Source: an uncultured Lachnospiraceae bacterium (GTDB lineage Bacteria; Bacillota; Clostridia; Lachnospirales; Lachnospiraceae). From it: DNA of 64,000 nucleotides. Position numbers and translations under genes: made by a program. Below the pieces are notes generated by a model, which was not told the DNA's origin, searched no databases, and saw only the letters and a list, made by a program, of their open reading frames with translations. The stretch is from positions 1 to 64,000 of the forward strand of contig CACYPS010000017.1 in NCBI GenBank assembly GCA_902776305.1, in the 5' to 3' direction. Below are positions 30,852-38,900 of this stretch, one piece after another; within the stretch, counting starts at the first letter, position 1, and the number at the start of each line of letters is the position of its first letter.

Positions 30852-30895
30852 AAAAGGCTCTGAGCTGCCGAAATATGCAGCGTCAGAGCCTTTTG
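30852..30895 (+). terminator. Rho-independent terminator
   Basis: AAAAGGCTCTGA pairs with TCAGAGCCTTTT around a 19-base loop, between the kinase-like gene and the convergent thiT. Confidence 0.88.
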
Positions 30896-30953
30896 TGCTG
30901 GTTATGTCTACACGATATTAAAAGTTTGCTGAGATAAACGTTTTATAGTTGCT

Positions 30954-31595
30954 TTAAGCTGTCGCCTGTAATTTCACAGTCATCATGGCTTTTCTGACCG
31001 CCGGGACTGCGAGGAGAATCAATGTAAGAAGACCTTCCGCACAGAGATAGAAGCCATTATAGCTGATGGAATAAACAAGCGGATTCATTCCCTCAGGTGC
31101 GTACATACCGAAGAATATGACGCCCGAAAGGACAGCGAAAAAGAAGCGGCCGAGGACTGCGCAAATGTATCCGATCAGCAGACCGTTCTTCTTGTCAGAG
31201 AAGAAACCGGAAATTCCGAGAGCACCGAATGCGAGCGGGTAGTCCACAAGCATCTGCGGCAGAGAGACGATGTACGGACCTAAGATCAAACGAAGAAGCC
31301 CGTAAGTTACGCCTGCCAGAAGTCCGACGACCGGACCGTACCAGTAGCCGATCAGAACTACGAAAAGCATGGAAAATAAGGTGATGGAGCCTCCGGTCGG
31401 CAACCTGAAGAGTTTGATCTGACTGCACACAACTGCGAGTGCGAGCGCCATGGAACAGTAAGCGAGCTGCTTTGCTCCGATCTTTTTGCGGCCGCCTGCA
31501 AAAACAGATATGACAATCAGTAAAAGGAATACGGCTACAGCAACTAACGTGTAGCCGGCGGCGGTGAGTCCGCCGTCTTGCGTGACAAAAAACAT
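30954..31595 (-). CDS. thiT: Energy-coupled thiamine transporter ThiT
   Basis: A 213-residue S-component of an ECF importer with six hydrophobic helices. The body matches ThiT: CSMALALAVVCSQIKLFRLP, then FSMLFVVLIGYWYGPVVGLLAGV, including the aromatic residues of the thiamine pocket. The assignment is strongly supported by the TPP riboswitch that covers its leader. The shared EcfAA'T module must be encoded elsewhere. The N-terminus is about 30 residues longer than the classic ThiT, giving one extra hydrophobic stretch. Confidence 0.92.
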   Translation of the reverse strand: MFFVTQDGGLTAAGYTLVAVAVFLLLIVISVFAGGRKKIGAKQLAYCSMALALAVVCSQIKLFRLPTGGSITLFSMLFVVLIGYWYGPVVGLLAGVTYGLLRLILGPYIVSLPQMLVDYPLAFGALGISGFFSDKKNGLLIGYICAVLGRFFFAVLSGVIFFGMYAPEGMNPLVYSISYNGFYLCAEGLLTLILLAVPAVRKAMMTVKLQATA

Positions 31596-31601
31596 ATAGA
31601 T

Positions 31602-31682
31602 GCCTCCTTACGCCGGTATTATCCGGATCAAGTAATAGGGGTCGTGCAGATGCACTCTCAGCCTGATGCGCCCCCAGCAACA
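31602..31682 (-). promoter_or_regulatory. TPP riboswitch (THI element)
   Basis: Read on the minus strand: GGGGGCGC, CAGGCTGAGAGTG, the P3 hairpin, ACCCCTATTACTTGATCCGG, then ATAATACCGGCGTAAGGAGG. These are the conserved TPP aptamer blocks in order. The last block contains the thiT ribosome site (AAGGAGG) about seven bases from the ATG, so ligand binding should block translation initiation directly. Confidence 0.95.
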
Positions 31683-31687
31683 TAATA

Positions 31688-31716
31688 ACTATAGTGCAGT
31701 TGCGGCACTACGTCAA
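31688..31716 (-). promoter_or_regulatory. thiT promoter
   Basis: On the minus strand TTGACG (31716-31711), a 17-base spacer and TATAGT (31693-31688), just upstream of the riboswitch. Confidence 0.75.
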
Positions 31717-31843
31717 GGAACCTCTTGCATGTATTTCAGGAAAGACATTCTGAAAGAAGTTGATGGAGGTGTGGGTGGAGCAATGCAAAAAGGTCGGAGG
31801 AATATGAATAACAATCGGTGTATTATCACGATTTCTGGGGTTG

Positions 31844-31919
31844 AGGATCGCAGCCGCACATTAAGGAAGGTGCTTCGCACCATGCGTGGCGCGGCAAGAA
31901 CGACGAGGTGTTCTTGATT
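31844..31919 (+). repeat. Dispersed hairpin repeat family 1, copy A
   Basis: GAGGATCGCAGCCGC at the start, an inner hairpin GGTGC-TTC-GCACC, then CAAGAACGACGAGGTGTTC and TTGATT. Compared with copy C, the inner stem is changed on both sides and still pairs. The remainder of 31720-32070 shows no convincing gene. Confidence 0.65.
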
Positions 31920-32072
31920 AGTGAGTGTAGAGAAGCGGAGAAAGTAATGAGAGCAGAAAATGATAGAGAATTCAGACAAATAAATGGAAAATGCATATTT
32001 TAGACCGAATAGTACGTGCCGACATGAATATTACGAATATTAAAATTAAAATAGAAAAATGATAAAAAACTG

Positions 32073-32101
32073 TTGACAAAAACCAGAACTAAATGTAAAA
32101 T
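32073..32101 (+). promoter_or_regulatory. Strong sigma-A promoter of noncoding unit 2
   Basis: A perfect TTGACA (32073-32078), 17 bases, TAAAAT (32096-32101). No substantial gene lies downstream before the terminators at 32629-32745. Confidence 0.7.
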
Positions 32102-32107
32102 AACATC

Positions 32108-32745
32108 ATCAACAAAAACAAATTACAAAAATTCAACAAAGGAGGACAGTCCATTGGAAGTTTAAGTTCTTGGTAATTCCTTTTCATCTTAAGAAAAGTC
32201 CAGTTCTATCAGATTTAAAAATCAAAGATCATTCTTATGAGGAAGGATCTTCACAAGGAGCCAGGAGTTCCTAAAAGGTTTTTATAACAGAAGTACATGG
32301 ATACTCTTTTAAGAATTGAATTCCAGAAAATTTTTTAGTTTCTCAATAAAAAATCAAGTTTTTCAGATTTAGTAGTAAGTTTAAATACAGAATATGTATT
32401 AACCATTACGTCCAACATTCCGAATCCTGAGTGATTAATAACAACATTACCTAAACCTAAGAATAAAACCAAAACCTGTTTAAGATTTGAGAAGAAACTA
32501 ACGGCTGATCAAGATAATCTGGAGGACAATCCAATGAACGGTTGACGTCCTTATGGACTTAATCAATAAAGGTACCTTAAATAAGCGAGAGGAGGTTATA
32601 CAGTGAAACTTCTAAATATTCATTAATGGGGCTATCCGAATGGCAGTTGATCAAAGAAAGCATTTGGATAGCCCTTAAAATTTGCCTATTTTTATATTTG
32701 TTTATTCATGGTGTCAGGCATATCGTATTGCCTGATTTATTTTTG
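32108..32745 (+). ncRNA. Candidate large noncoding RNA 2 (about 0.6 kb)
   Basis: An AT-rich unit from promoter to terminator. Three strong ribosome-site-like motifs each precede a start and an almost immediate stop: TTG at 32154 (3 sense codons), ATG at 32534 (MNG) and GTG at 32603 (7 sense codons, MKLLNIH). The first two share GGAGGACANTCCAWTG. A nine-base hairpin GGGCTATCC/GGATAGCCC (32629-32674) precedes the final terminator. The size and the architecture (promoter, SD motifs, 3' hairpin) resemble unit 1 at 11446-12385. A known class such as ROOL is possible but not verified. Confidence 0.5.
32714..32745 (+). terminator. Terminator of noncoding unit 2
   Basis: TCAGGCA and TGCCTGA flank TATCGTAT and lead into TTTATTTTT. 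Confidence 0.75.
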
Positions 32746-32962
32746 TGTCTTAAAATAAAGGAAGATGATGATCTCCGTCGACACAGGCAACCGATGATCT
32801 ATATGCAAAGCAGCAGTGTGCCATGCGTAAAGGACTGCAGCACAAGAGCATTGCATGGGAATGGAGGTTCATCAGGCCGGGAAAACCAAATTTCTTAGAG
32901 GGAGATGACCCCGCCCATAGAGGCGGCGGACTCCGGATCAGTCTCATTGGAGGATTAAAATT

Positions 32963-33757
32963 ATGATCAGATTGATTGCAAGTGACATCGACGGAACACT
33001 GGTAAGGGAAAGCTCACATCACATTAACCCTGAATATTTTGACGTGATCCGTGCGCTCAAGGCGAAGGGCATTCGTTTCTGTGCATGCAGCGGTAGACAG
33101 TATAAGAGTATTTACGAACTGTTCAAGCCGGTGGCAGATGACATCTATTTTATCGCGGAAAACGGCAGTCTCCTGCGCACGAAGAACGAGATTTTGTTCC
33201 AGTGGGCTATAGAGGAGAAGTACATCTATCCACTCATCTCCGATATCCGCCGCGAAACGGATGTCGACATTACAGTCAGCAAGGCTGAATGCGCGTATAC
33301 GGAGTGCGGCACACATAAGAATCCGTATGTCTATCTGAGAGATGCGTACAAATACGCTGTCGAAGATATCTACAGCCTCGATTATTTAAGCAAGGTCGGC
33401 GTTTTGAAGTTCTCCCTGTACCATCCGAAGGATGCCGAAAAGAGTTGTGAGTGGCTTTTCAAGTCTTTTTGGAATGATAAGTTCAAAATTGTCTGCTCAG
33501 GTGCCAATTGGGTAGATATGTGTGCCATGAACGCCGGTAAAGGTGAGGCTTACGCTCTCCTTCAGGAGTATCTGGATATTCCGAAAGAGGAGACCATATA
33601 TTTCGGAGATAATATGAACGACCTGACGGCATTTGAAGAGACGGGAACGAGTTATACCGTTGCAAATGCAAGGTCGGAAGTGCAGCATGAGGCCGATATT
33701 GTTGCCGCATCTTATAAACAGGACGGCGTGCTTAAGGTGTTGAAGAGTTTTCTTTGA
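32963..33757 (+). CDS. Cof-type HAD-IIB family phosphatase
   Basis: A 264-residue haloacid-dehalogenase phosphatase. Motif I is DIDGTL (D8, D10), motif II is CACSGR, and motif IV is YFGDNMNDLTAFEETG near the C-terminus, with a IIB cap between. Members hydrolyse sugar phosphates, FMN or pyridoxal phosphate; the substrate is not predictable. ATG follows TTGGAGGATTAAAATT. The gene stands alone on the plus strand after the noncoding unit. Confidence 0.9.
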   Translation: MIRLIASDIDGTLVRESSHHINPEYFDVIRALKAKGIRFCACSGRQYKSIYELFKPVADDIYFIAENGSLLRTKNEILFQWAIEEKYIYPLISDIRRETDVDITVSKAECAYTECGTHKNPYVYLRDAYKYAVEDIYSLDYLSKVGVLKFSLYHPKDAEKSCEWLFKSFWNDKFKIVCSGANWVDMCAMNAGKGEAYALLQEYLDIPKEETIYFGDNMNDLTAFEETGTSYTVANARSEVQHEADIVAASYKQDGVLKVLKSFL

Positions 33758-33829
33758 CATTTTCAGTTCACATACGAGGCTGTAAGCTTGTGCCATGCTG
33801 TATCTGAGAAGTTATCGAGAGAGCGAAGG

Positions 33830-33940
33830 TTGCATTTTCCGGCAGAATGGTCTACAATCTACGGATAGTACACCTGAGCGAAAAACAGGTGTCAGAGCGG
33901 ATAGCCGCAAAATATAATAACGCCGCACCGTGCGGCACAC
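33830..33940 (+). promoter_or_regulatory. asnS promoter and hairpin-rich leader
   Basis: TTGCAT (33830-33835), 17 bases, TACAAT (33853-33858). The short leader then holds three hairpins: ACACCTG...CAGGTGT (33870-33892), GCGG-ATAG-CCGC (33897-33908) and GCCGCAC-C-GTGCGGC (33922-33936), the last only five bases before the ribosome site TGGAG. No T-box consensus is present. Confidence 0.5.
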
Positions 33941-33952
33941 TGGAGAATAAAA

Positions 33953-35347
33953 ATGGAAAAGCTAGTTACAGTCAGAGAGTTATTCAAAGAGACCGAGAAG
34001 TATATTGACACGACCGTCAAGGTGGGCGGCTGGGTACGCTCCATCCGCGGATCGAAGGCGTTTGGTTTCATGGTCCTGAGCGACGGTTCCTTCTACAACA
34101 CATTACAGATCGTCTTCCACGACAAGATGGACAATTTCACGGAAGTCAGCAAGCTGAATGTAGGTTCCGCGGTTATCGTTACAGGCACCCTGGTTGCCAC
34201 ACCTGAGGCAAAGCAGCCGTTCGAGATCCAGGCGGATACTGTCGAGATCGAAGGAGCATCCACACCGGATTACCCGATGCAGAAGAAGCGCCATACGCTT
34301 GATTATCTGCGCACGATGCCGCATCTTCGTCCGCGCACGAACACGTTCCAGGCAGTCTTCCGCGTACGCTCCCTGATTGCATACGCAATCCATAAGTTCT
34401 TTATGGAGCGCGACTTCGTATATGTACATACTCCGATCATCACGGCGTCTGACGCTGAAGGTGCCGGCGAGATGTTCCAGGTAACGACACTGCCGCTCGA
34501 CAAGCTCCCGATGACGGAGGACGGCCAGATCGATTACAGCAAGGATTTCTTTGGCAAGATGACCAACATGACGGTCTCCGGTCAGCTGAACGTGGAGCCG
34601 TTTGCGATGTCATTCCGCAACGTGTACACATTCGGACCGACATTCCGTGCCGAGAATTCCAATACCGCGCGCCATGCAGCGGAGTTCTGGATGATTGAGC
34701 CGGAGATGGCATTTGCAGATCTTGAAGATAACATGGAAGTCGCGGAAGCGATGATCAAGTATATCATCAACTATGTCCTTGAGAATGCTCCGGAAGAGAT
34801 GGCTTTCTTCAATCAGTTCATCGACAAGGGTCTCATTGATCGCCTGAAGGGTGTAGCGAGCGCTGAATTCGGTCATGTGACTTACACGGAAGCAATCGAT
34901 ATTCTTCTGAAGTCCGGCAAGCAGTTCGACTACCCGGTCAAGTGGGGCGTCGACCTTCAGACTGAGCACGAGCGCTACCTGACAGAGGAGGTCTTTAAGA
35001 GACCGGTCTTTGTCACAGATTATCCGAAGGAAATCAAGGCTTTCTACATGAAGCTCAATCCGGACGGAAAGACCGTTGCGGCTATGGACTGCCTTGTTCC
35101 GGGTATCGGAGAGATCATCGGCGGTTCTCAGCGTGAGGAGGACTATGACAAGCTCATCGGCCGTATGAAGGAACTCGATATGGATCTCAAGCAGTATCAG
35201 TTCTATCTTGACCTTCGCAAATACGGCACAGTCAGACATTCCGGATTCGGCCTCGGCTTTGAGCGCTGCGTTATGTATCTGACAGGTATGGCAAATATCA
35301 GAGATGTGCTGCCGTATCCGAGAACGGTGAAGAATTGCGAGCAGTAA
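33953..35347 (+). CDS. asnS: Asparaginyl-tRNA synthetase
   Basis: A 464-residue class IIb synthetase that charges tRNA-Asn. The N-terminal OB-fold ([18 protein letters not shown]) binds the anticodon. The catalytic core has motif 2 in [20 protein letters not shown] and motif 3 in [16 protein letters not shown]. The sequence [14 protein letters not shown] distinguishes AsnRS from AspRS. Length is normal. It is transcribed alone from the promoter at 33830 and ends before a strong terminator. Confidence 0.96.
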   Translation: MEKLVTVRELFKETEKYIDTTVKVGGWVRSIRGSKAFGFMVLSDGSFYNTLQIVFHDKMDNFTEVSKLNVGSAVIVTGTLVATPEAKQPFEIQADTVEIEGASTPDYPMQKKRHTLDYLRTMPHLRPRTNTFQAVFRVRSLIAYAIHKFFMERDFVYVHTPIITASDAEGAGEMFQVTTLPLDKLPMTEDGQIDYSKDFFGKMTNMTVSGQLNVEPFAMSFRNVYTFGPTFRAENSNTARHAAEFWMIEPEMAFADLEDNMEVAEAMIKYIINYVLENAPEEMAFFNQFIDKGLIDRLKGVASAEFGHVTYTEAIDILLKSGKQFDYPVKWGVDLQTEHERYLTEEVFKRPVFVTDYPKEIKAFYMKLNPDGKTVAAMDCLVPGIGEIIGGSQREEDYDKLIGRMKELDMDLKQYQFYLDLRKYGTVRHSGFGLGFERCVMYLTGMANIRDVLPYPRTVKNCEQ

Positions 35348-35365
35348 AATAGAAGAGTAAAAATG

Positions 35366-35420
35366 GGATATTCAAGTCTCGTTCTCGAGACGTGGCGCGG
35401 ACTTAAGGTCAGCGTCAGTT
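35366..35420 (-). repeat. Dispersed hairpin repeat family 2, copy 3
   Basis: On the minus strand: CTGACGCTGACCTTAAGTCC, CGCGCC, then GTCTCG-AGAA-CGAGAC and CTTGAATAT. It lies directly beyond asnS and matches copies 1 and 2, sharing GCTGACCTTAAGTC with copy 1 and the last hairpin and tail with copy 2. Confidence 0.6.
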
Positions 35421-35442
35421 GATATCTGTTATCACAGAAATA

Positions 35443-35486
35443 AAAAGACGGTGCCTTCCGATTTAATGCGGAAGACACCGTTTTTT
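35443..35486. terminator. Bidirectional terminator between asnS and the XRE gene
   Basis: GACGGTGCCTTCCG pairs with CGGAAGACACCGTTTTTT with one mismatch. A-rich sequence on the left and T6 on the right suit both directions. Confidence 0.85.
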
Positions 35487-35551
35487 AGTGCAAGATATAT
35501 GATGCTTGTAAACTGTTTGCCCCGATGCTAAGTCACTTCGCAAATTGGAGC

Positions 35552-35746
35552 TTATTCAATCCAGAACAATTCATCCAAAGTTTTATCCAGTGCCTTACAG
35601 ATCGCAATGCACAGATTTATTGTGGGATTGTAATCCCCCTTTTCTATCGCGCTGATTGTCTGTCTGGAAACATCGCACATTTTGGCAAGCTGTTCCTGGG
35701 ACAGGTCTTTTGCCGCGCGAGCGGACTTCATTTTCAGATTTTTCAT
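35552..35746 (-). CDS. XRE-family helix-turn-helix regulator
   Basis: A 64-residue Cro/C1-type DNA-binding protein. The helix-turn-helix is SQEQLAKMCDVSRQTISAIE followed by KGDYNPTINLCIAICKALD, the usual minimal YozG-like form. The start is the ATG at 35746, with GAGGTGG upstream; it overlaps the stop of the membrane-protein gene by four bases (ATGA). This two-gene arrangement is common for small autoregulated membrane-stress pairs. Confidence 0.92.
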   Translation of the reverse strand: MKNLKMKSARAAKDLSQEQLAKMCDVSRQTISAIEKGDYNPTINLCIAICKALDKTLDELFWIE

Positions 35747-36258
35747 TCCGCCACCTCGCTTCCCATGCTGGCTTTCTTTATGGCCAGAGCTATGAGGATT
35801 ATTACAAAGCTGAGACCGCATATGAAGCTTGCTCCGCTTGCAAACGTGATGACTCCGTTTTCAAAGAGTGATCCGTCCAAAATCCGAAGGATACCCATGC
35901 CTGTATTTAACAGTCCGATAAATGCACAGAGAGCGATGTAGTAGGTTCCGTTCTGGCCAATCTGGAAAAAGGCACCTTTGAAAATGCAGTATACGACAGA
36001 TGTCACGATGCCGATCATCATAACAACGAAGATGGCAAATGAAGGTGAAACAAACGTTATCAGATTCGAGTCGAGAACCATAAGCAATACAAGCAGGAGT
36101 GCAATCGTTACGAAATAGCCGAGTCTGTATCCGTCAGCGCGGATCTTTAACTGCATTTCGTCGTAGTGCTGCTTTTTCCCGGCTCGCCTCATTGAGGACC
36201 AGATTGCGATAGCTAAGAAGAGAACTGCGAATAATCCTATATAAAAACCGCCAGACAT
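35743..36258 (-). CDS. Five-helix membrane protein paired with XRE regulator
   Basis: A 171-residue hydrophobic protein with five predicted membrane segments (about residues 5-22, 45-63, 69-95, 105-125, 135-160) and a basic loop (RRAGKKQHYDEMQLKIRADG) after the first. It resembles the DUF-type membrane proteins often encoded just before a small XRE regulator; I do not recognise a specific function. GGAGG lies eight bases before the ATG. Confidence 0.75.
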   Translation of the reverse strand: MSGGFYIGLFAVLFLAIAIWSSMRRAGKKQHYDEMQLKIRADGYRLGYFVTIALLLVLLMVLDSNLITFVSPSFAIFVVMMIGIVTSVVYCIFKGAFFQIGQNGTYYIALCAFIGLLNTGMGILRILDGSLFENGVITFASGASFICGLSFVIILIALAIKKASMGSEVAE

Positions 36259-36310
36259 AATGATTACCTCCGTGATGTAAGGTTGAAAGAAATATCTTTG
36301 CTGTGATTAT

Positions 36311-36351
36311 AATGTAAACTATTTTGAATTAAATGTCAAGTATATTTGACA
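36311..36351 (-). promoter_or_regulatory. Promoter with operator-like inverted repeat
   Basis: On the minus strand TTGACA (36339-36334), 17 bases, TACATT (36316-36311). The -35 is one arm of the inverted repeat TGTCAA-N6-TTGACA at 36334-36351, a likely site for the XRE protein of this operon. Confidence 0.65.
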
Positions 36352-36470
36352 AAAAGCAAGTAATAAATGAATAATTCATATCATGTTCAGAGATTGAGAA
36401 AGGGATTAATTCTACAGCAACGTAACTATTTGGAGAGAGACTATAATAGCTGATATGAAAAAAGCCTCCG

Positions 36471-36547
36471 GCGGATCGCAGACATGCGTAGTGGAAGGCA
36501 CTTTCGCGCCGCGGAGGTCGCGTCAAGAACGCCGAGGCGTTCTTGAA
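36471..36547 (+). repeat. Dispersed hairpin repeat family 1, copy B
   Basis: GCGGATCGCAGACATGCG at the start, GGCACTTTCGCGCC in the centre, GCGGAGGTCGCG, then the perfect hairpin AAGAACGC-CGAG-GCGTTCTT and GAATTT. Aligns end to end with copy C at 11079-11158 (opposite strand). Confidence 0.75.
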
Positions 36548-36622
36548 TTTGTATAGTGCTTATAAGATAATAAGATATAAATTGGTTGTGGAATAAATCT
36601 GGTGATTACGGAGTATTACAAA

Positions 36623-37180
36623 ATGATAGAAGTCGAAGTGAAGCTTAAGATAGATAACAGGAACAGCGTCGAGGAGCAGCTCAAGGATCAGGGCTTTTGC
36701 TTGCATAAAAGAGTAAAAGAGACGGACACCTATTTTGATGGCGGCTTATACGGCATCAAAAAGAGTGGTCAGGCTCTGCGAGTCAGGAAAACCGTGGATT
36801 TTATGACAGGTGCCGAAAAGTCGGAATTGAATTTTAAGGGAGCAAAAATAGATACAGTATCTATGGCAAGACAGGAGCTTGAAACTGAGGTTATAGATGG
36901 CGAAGTTGTTACGAAAATACTTGAGGCCATAGGATTCCATAAGGCAGAGCCCCGCGTTATTAAGGAGAGATGGATGATGTCATGCGGTGACGTGCATGCT
37001 TGCCTTGATGAGGTAGAAGGGCTGGGATCATTCCTGGAGTTGGAAATCATGGTGGAGGATGAGGGAAACAGACCTGAGGCTCTTGTAAGGATTGAAGAGA
37101 TTTTGAAAATCATGGGCTATACGATGAAAGATACAACCAGAGTTTCCTATATGGGACAGCTGCAGGGAAGGAATTTCTGA
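36623..37180 (+). CDS. CYTH-domain protein (class IV adenylate cyclase-like)
   Basis: A 185-residue CYTH-fold protein. The N-terminal signature IEVEVKL carries the ExExK acidic/lysine pattern of the triphosphate tunnel. RVKETDTYFDG, LRVRKT and LDEVEGLGSFLELEI are conserved blocks of the CyaB-like branch. Such proteins hydrolyse inorganic or organic triphosphates or make cAMP; which one is not predictable here. The ATG at 36623 has GGAG nine bases before it, preferred over a GTG 21 bases upstream with no ribosome site. Confidence 0.87.
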   Translation: MIEVEVKLKIDNRNSVEEQLKDQGFCLHKRVKETDTYFDGGLYGIKKSGQALRVRKTVDFMTGAEKSELNFKGAKIDTVSMARQELETEVIDGEVVTKILEAIGFHKAEPRVIKERWMMSCGDVHACLDEVEGLGSFLELEIMVEDEGNRPEALVRIEEILKIMGYTMKDTTRVSYMGQLQGRNF

Positions 37181-37226
37181 CAAATAATTTGAGGATGTTT
37201 TTTGCATGAAGCGCCAATAGTGGAAC

Positions 37227-37274
37227 TGACTTGCATATTAACTTGCATATTAACTTACGTATTAGCTTACATAT
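37227..37274 (+). repeat. Four 12-bp tandem repeats
   Basis: Consensus TAACTTGCATAT repeated four times, the last two with one to three changes. It lies in the AT-rich 324-base gap between the CYTH gene and rmuC. Confidence 0.8.
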
Positions 37275-37368
37275 GTTCAGTTTTGCAAGCCATTGATTAA
37301 CTTATTTAACTCGTGCATATACACATACGTAGCAGGATTTCTGAGTAAGTATACTACTTTACAAGCAA

Positions 37369-37409
37369 GAACGGATGTTCTATAATAGTAGAATATCCGT
37401 TCGGTTTTT
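37369..37409 (+). terminator. Rho-independent terminator of the CYTH gene
   Basis: GAACGGATGTTCT pairs with AGAATATCCGTTC (one mismatch), followed by GGTTTTT. Confidence 0.75.
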
Positions 37410-37504
37410 ATCACGATTACTGCGGATAGATTACTTGAGGACTATTTACTGAGAAATAGTTGAGAGGCGAGTGGTAGACTGGGTTTATAGAGAGGAAGAT
37501 AATT

Positions 37505-38776
37505 ATGACAACATGGCAATTTTTACTATTGGCGGGACTGCTCGTAGCAATCGTTGTTTTGCTGGCTCTTGTGCTTTTAAGGGGTGGAGACAACAACGGC
37601 AATAAGAACTCAGATGATTTTGAAGAATTGCAGGACGAGCTCGTACGCCTCGCCGAGCAGGTCGAATCTACCGCAAAAACGAACGCTGAGTTCAATACAC
37701 AGCTGCGTGCAGAAATCTCCGGCAGTCTCAGAGACGGCAGACAGGAGCAGCGTGAGCAGCTCTTTTCCTCGTCTAAGTTACAGACCGAAACACTGATCAA
37801 CATGAAAGACAGCATCGTCTCGACTCTTTCCGATAGCATGGATCGTCTCCAGGCATCCAACGAAGCAAGGCTTGACCGTATCCAGGGCGTTGTAGATGAG
37901 AAGCTTGATAAGACTTTGAATGAGCGGTTGGATGCGAATTTCAAGGCAGTGGGAGATCAGCTCGGCCAGCTTTACAAGACGCTCGGAGAGCTGCAGAACC
38001 TGTCAAATGGAGTGACCGATCTCAGCCGCACCCTCTCCAACGTCAAGACACGTGGCGTCTGGGGCGAGGTCCAGCTCGGTCGTATTCTGGAGCAGACGAT
38101 GACCCGCAGTCAATATGAGACGAATGTGGCTACACGCCGCAACTCCGATGACCGCGTGGAGTTTGCCATCAAGTTCCCTGCTCATGACGGCACGGACGAA
38201 ACCGTGTACCTGCCAATAGATGCGAAATTTCCTTCGGATATTTACAATAAGATAGTGGATGCGTCTGAATCCGGTGACGCAAAAAGAATGTCGGCAGTCA
38301 CGGCAGAGCTCCGCCAGCGGATTCTGACTGAGGCGCGGACGATTCGGGATAAGTACCTGAATCCGCCGCACACTACGAACTATGCGGTCATGTTTCTGCC
38401 GACAGAAGGCCTGTACGCGGAAGTGCTGCGTATAGACGGACTGACAGAAAAATGCCAGTCCATGGGCATAATAGTAGCCGGACCGACAACGATTACTGCG
38501 ATTCTCAACTCGCTTCAGGCAGGTTTCCGTAATATCGCGTTATCTAAGAAATCAGTAGAGGTGATGAAGCTGTTGGAAGCGGTCAAGGCACAATTTGTCC
38601 GTATGGACGAGGAGGTCACGCGCACACAGAAGAAGCTGCATGAGGCGCAGGCTGCCAATGACCAACTCCATCATCGTACCCGCATTATTCAGAAGAGGAT
38701 GCGTAATATTGCGGAGATGGAGGTGCCGGAGGCGGAGGCGTTGCTTGAGATAGAGGAGACTCAGAGTAATACTTAA
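37505..38776 (+). CDS. rmuC: DNA recombination protein RmuC
   Basis: A 423-residue protein. A single N-terminal membrane helix (about residues 5-24) is followed by a long coiled coil and the RmuC nuclease-like domain with GVWGEVQLGRILEQ, LPIDAKFPSDIY and FLPTEGLYAEVL. RmuC limits inversion of short inverted repeats in Escherichia coli; its biochemistry is not settled. GAGAGGAAG precedes the ATG. It is the last core gene before the AT-rich island. Confidence 0.92.
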   Translation: MTTWQFLLLAGLLVAIVVLLALVLLRGGDNNGNKNSDDFEELQDELVRLAEQVESTAKTNAEFNTQLRAEISGSLRDGRQEQREQLFSSSKLQTETLINMKDSIVSTLSDSMDRLQASNEARLDRIQGVVDEKLDKTLNERLDANFKAVGDQLGQLYKTLGELQNLSNGVTDLSRTLSNVKTRGVWGEVQLGRILEQTMTRSQYETNVATRRNSDDRVEFAIKFPAHDGTDETVYLPIDAKFPSDIYNKIVDASESGDAKRMSAVTAELRQRILTEARTIRDKYLNPPHTTNYAVMFLPTEGLYAEVLRIDGLTEKCQSMGIIVAGPTTITAILNSLQAGFRNIALSKKSVEVMKLLEAVKAQFVRMDEEVTRTQKKLHEAQAANDQLHHRTRIIQKRMRNIAEMEVPEAEALLEIEETQSNT

Positions 38777-38900
38777 ATTCGTCAGAAATCACGATAACAC
38801 AGAATAAAAATAGCAACATTTCACTGCGGTGATAAATATTTACGCATCAAATTCAGGATACCGAATAATTATTGAAATATAAGGGGGAGATATCTATAAT

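Noticed and set aside
31666-31917. An 83-codon plus-strand open frame overlapping the thiT promoter
   Set aside because: It covers the promoter and TPP riboswitch region and repeat copy A, with no ribosome site and an unlikely composition.
32626-32898. A 90-codon open frame after noncoding unit 2
   Set aside because: It begins in the 3' hairpin, runs through a rho-independent terminator and has no protein-like pattern in its second half.
33758-33952. T-box riboswitch before asnS
   Set aside because: The conserved T-box bulge sequence and a competing terminator with T-run are absent; only short hairpins are present.
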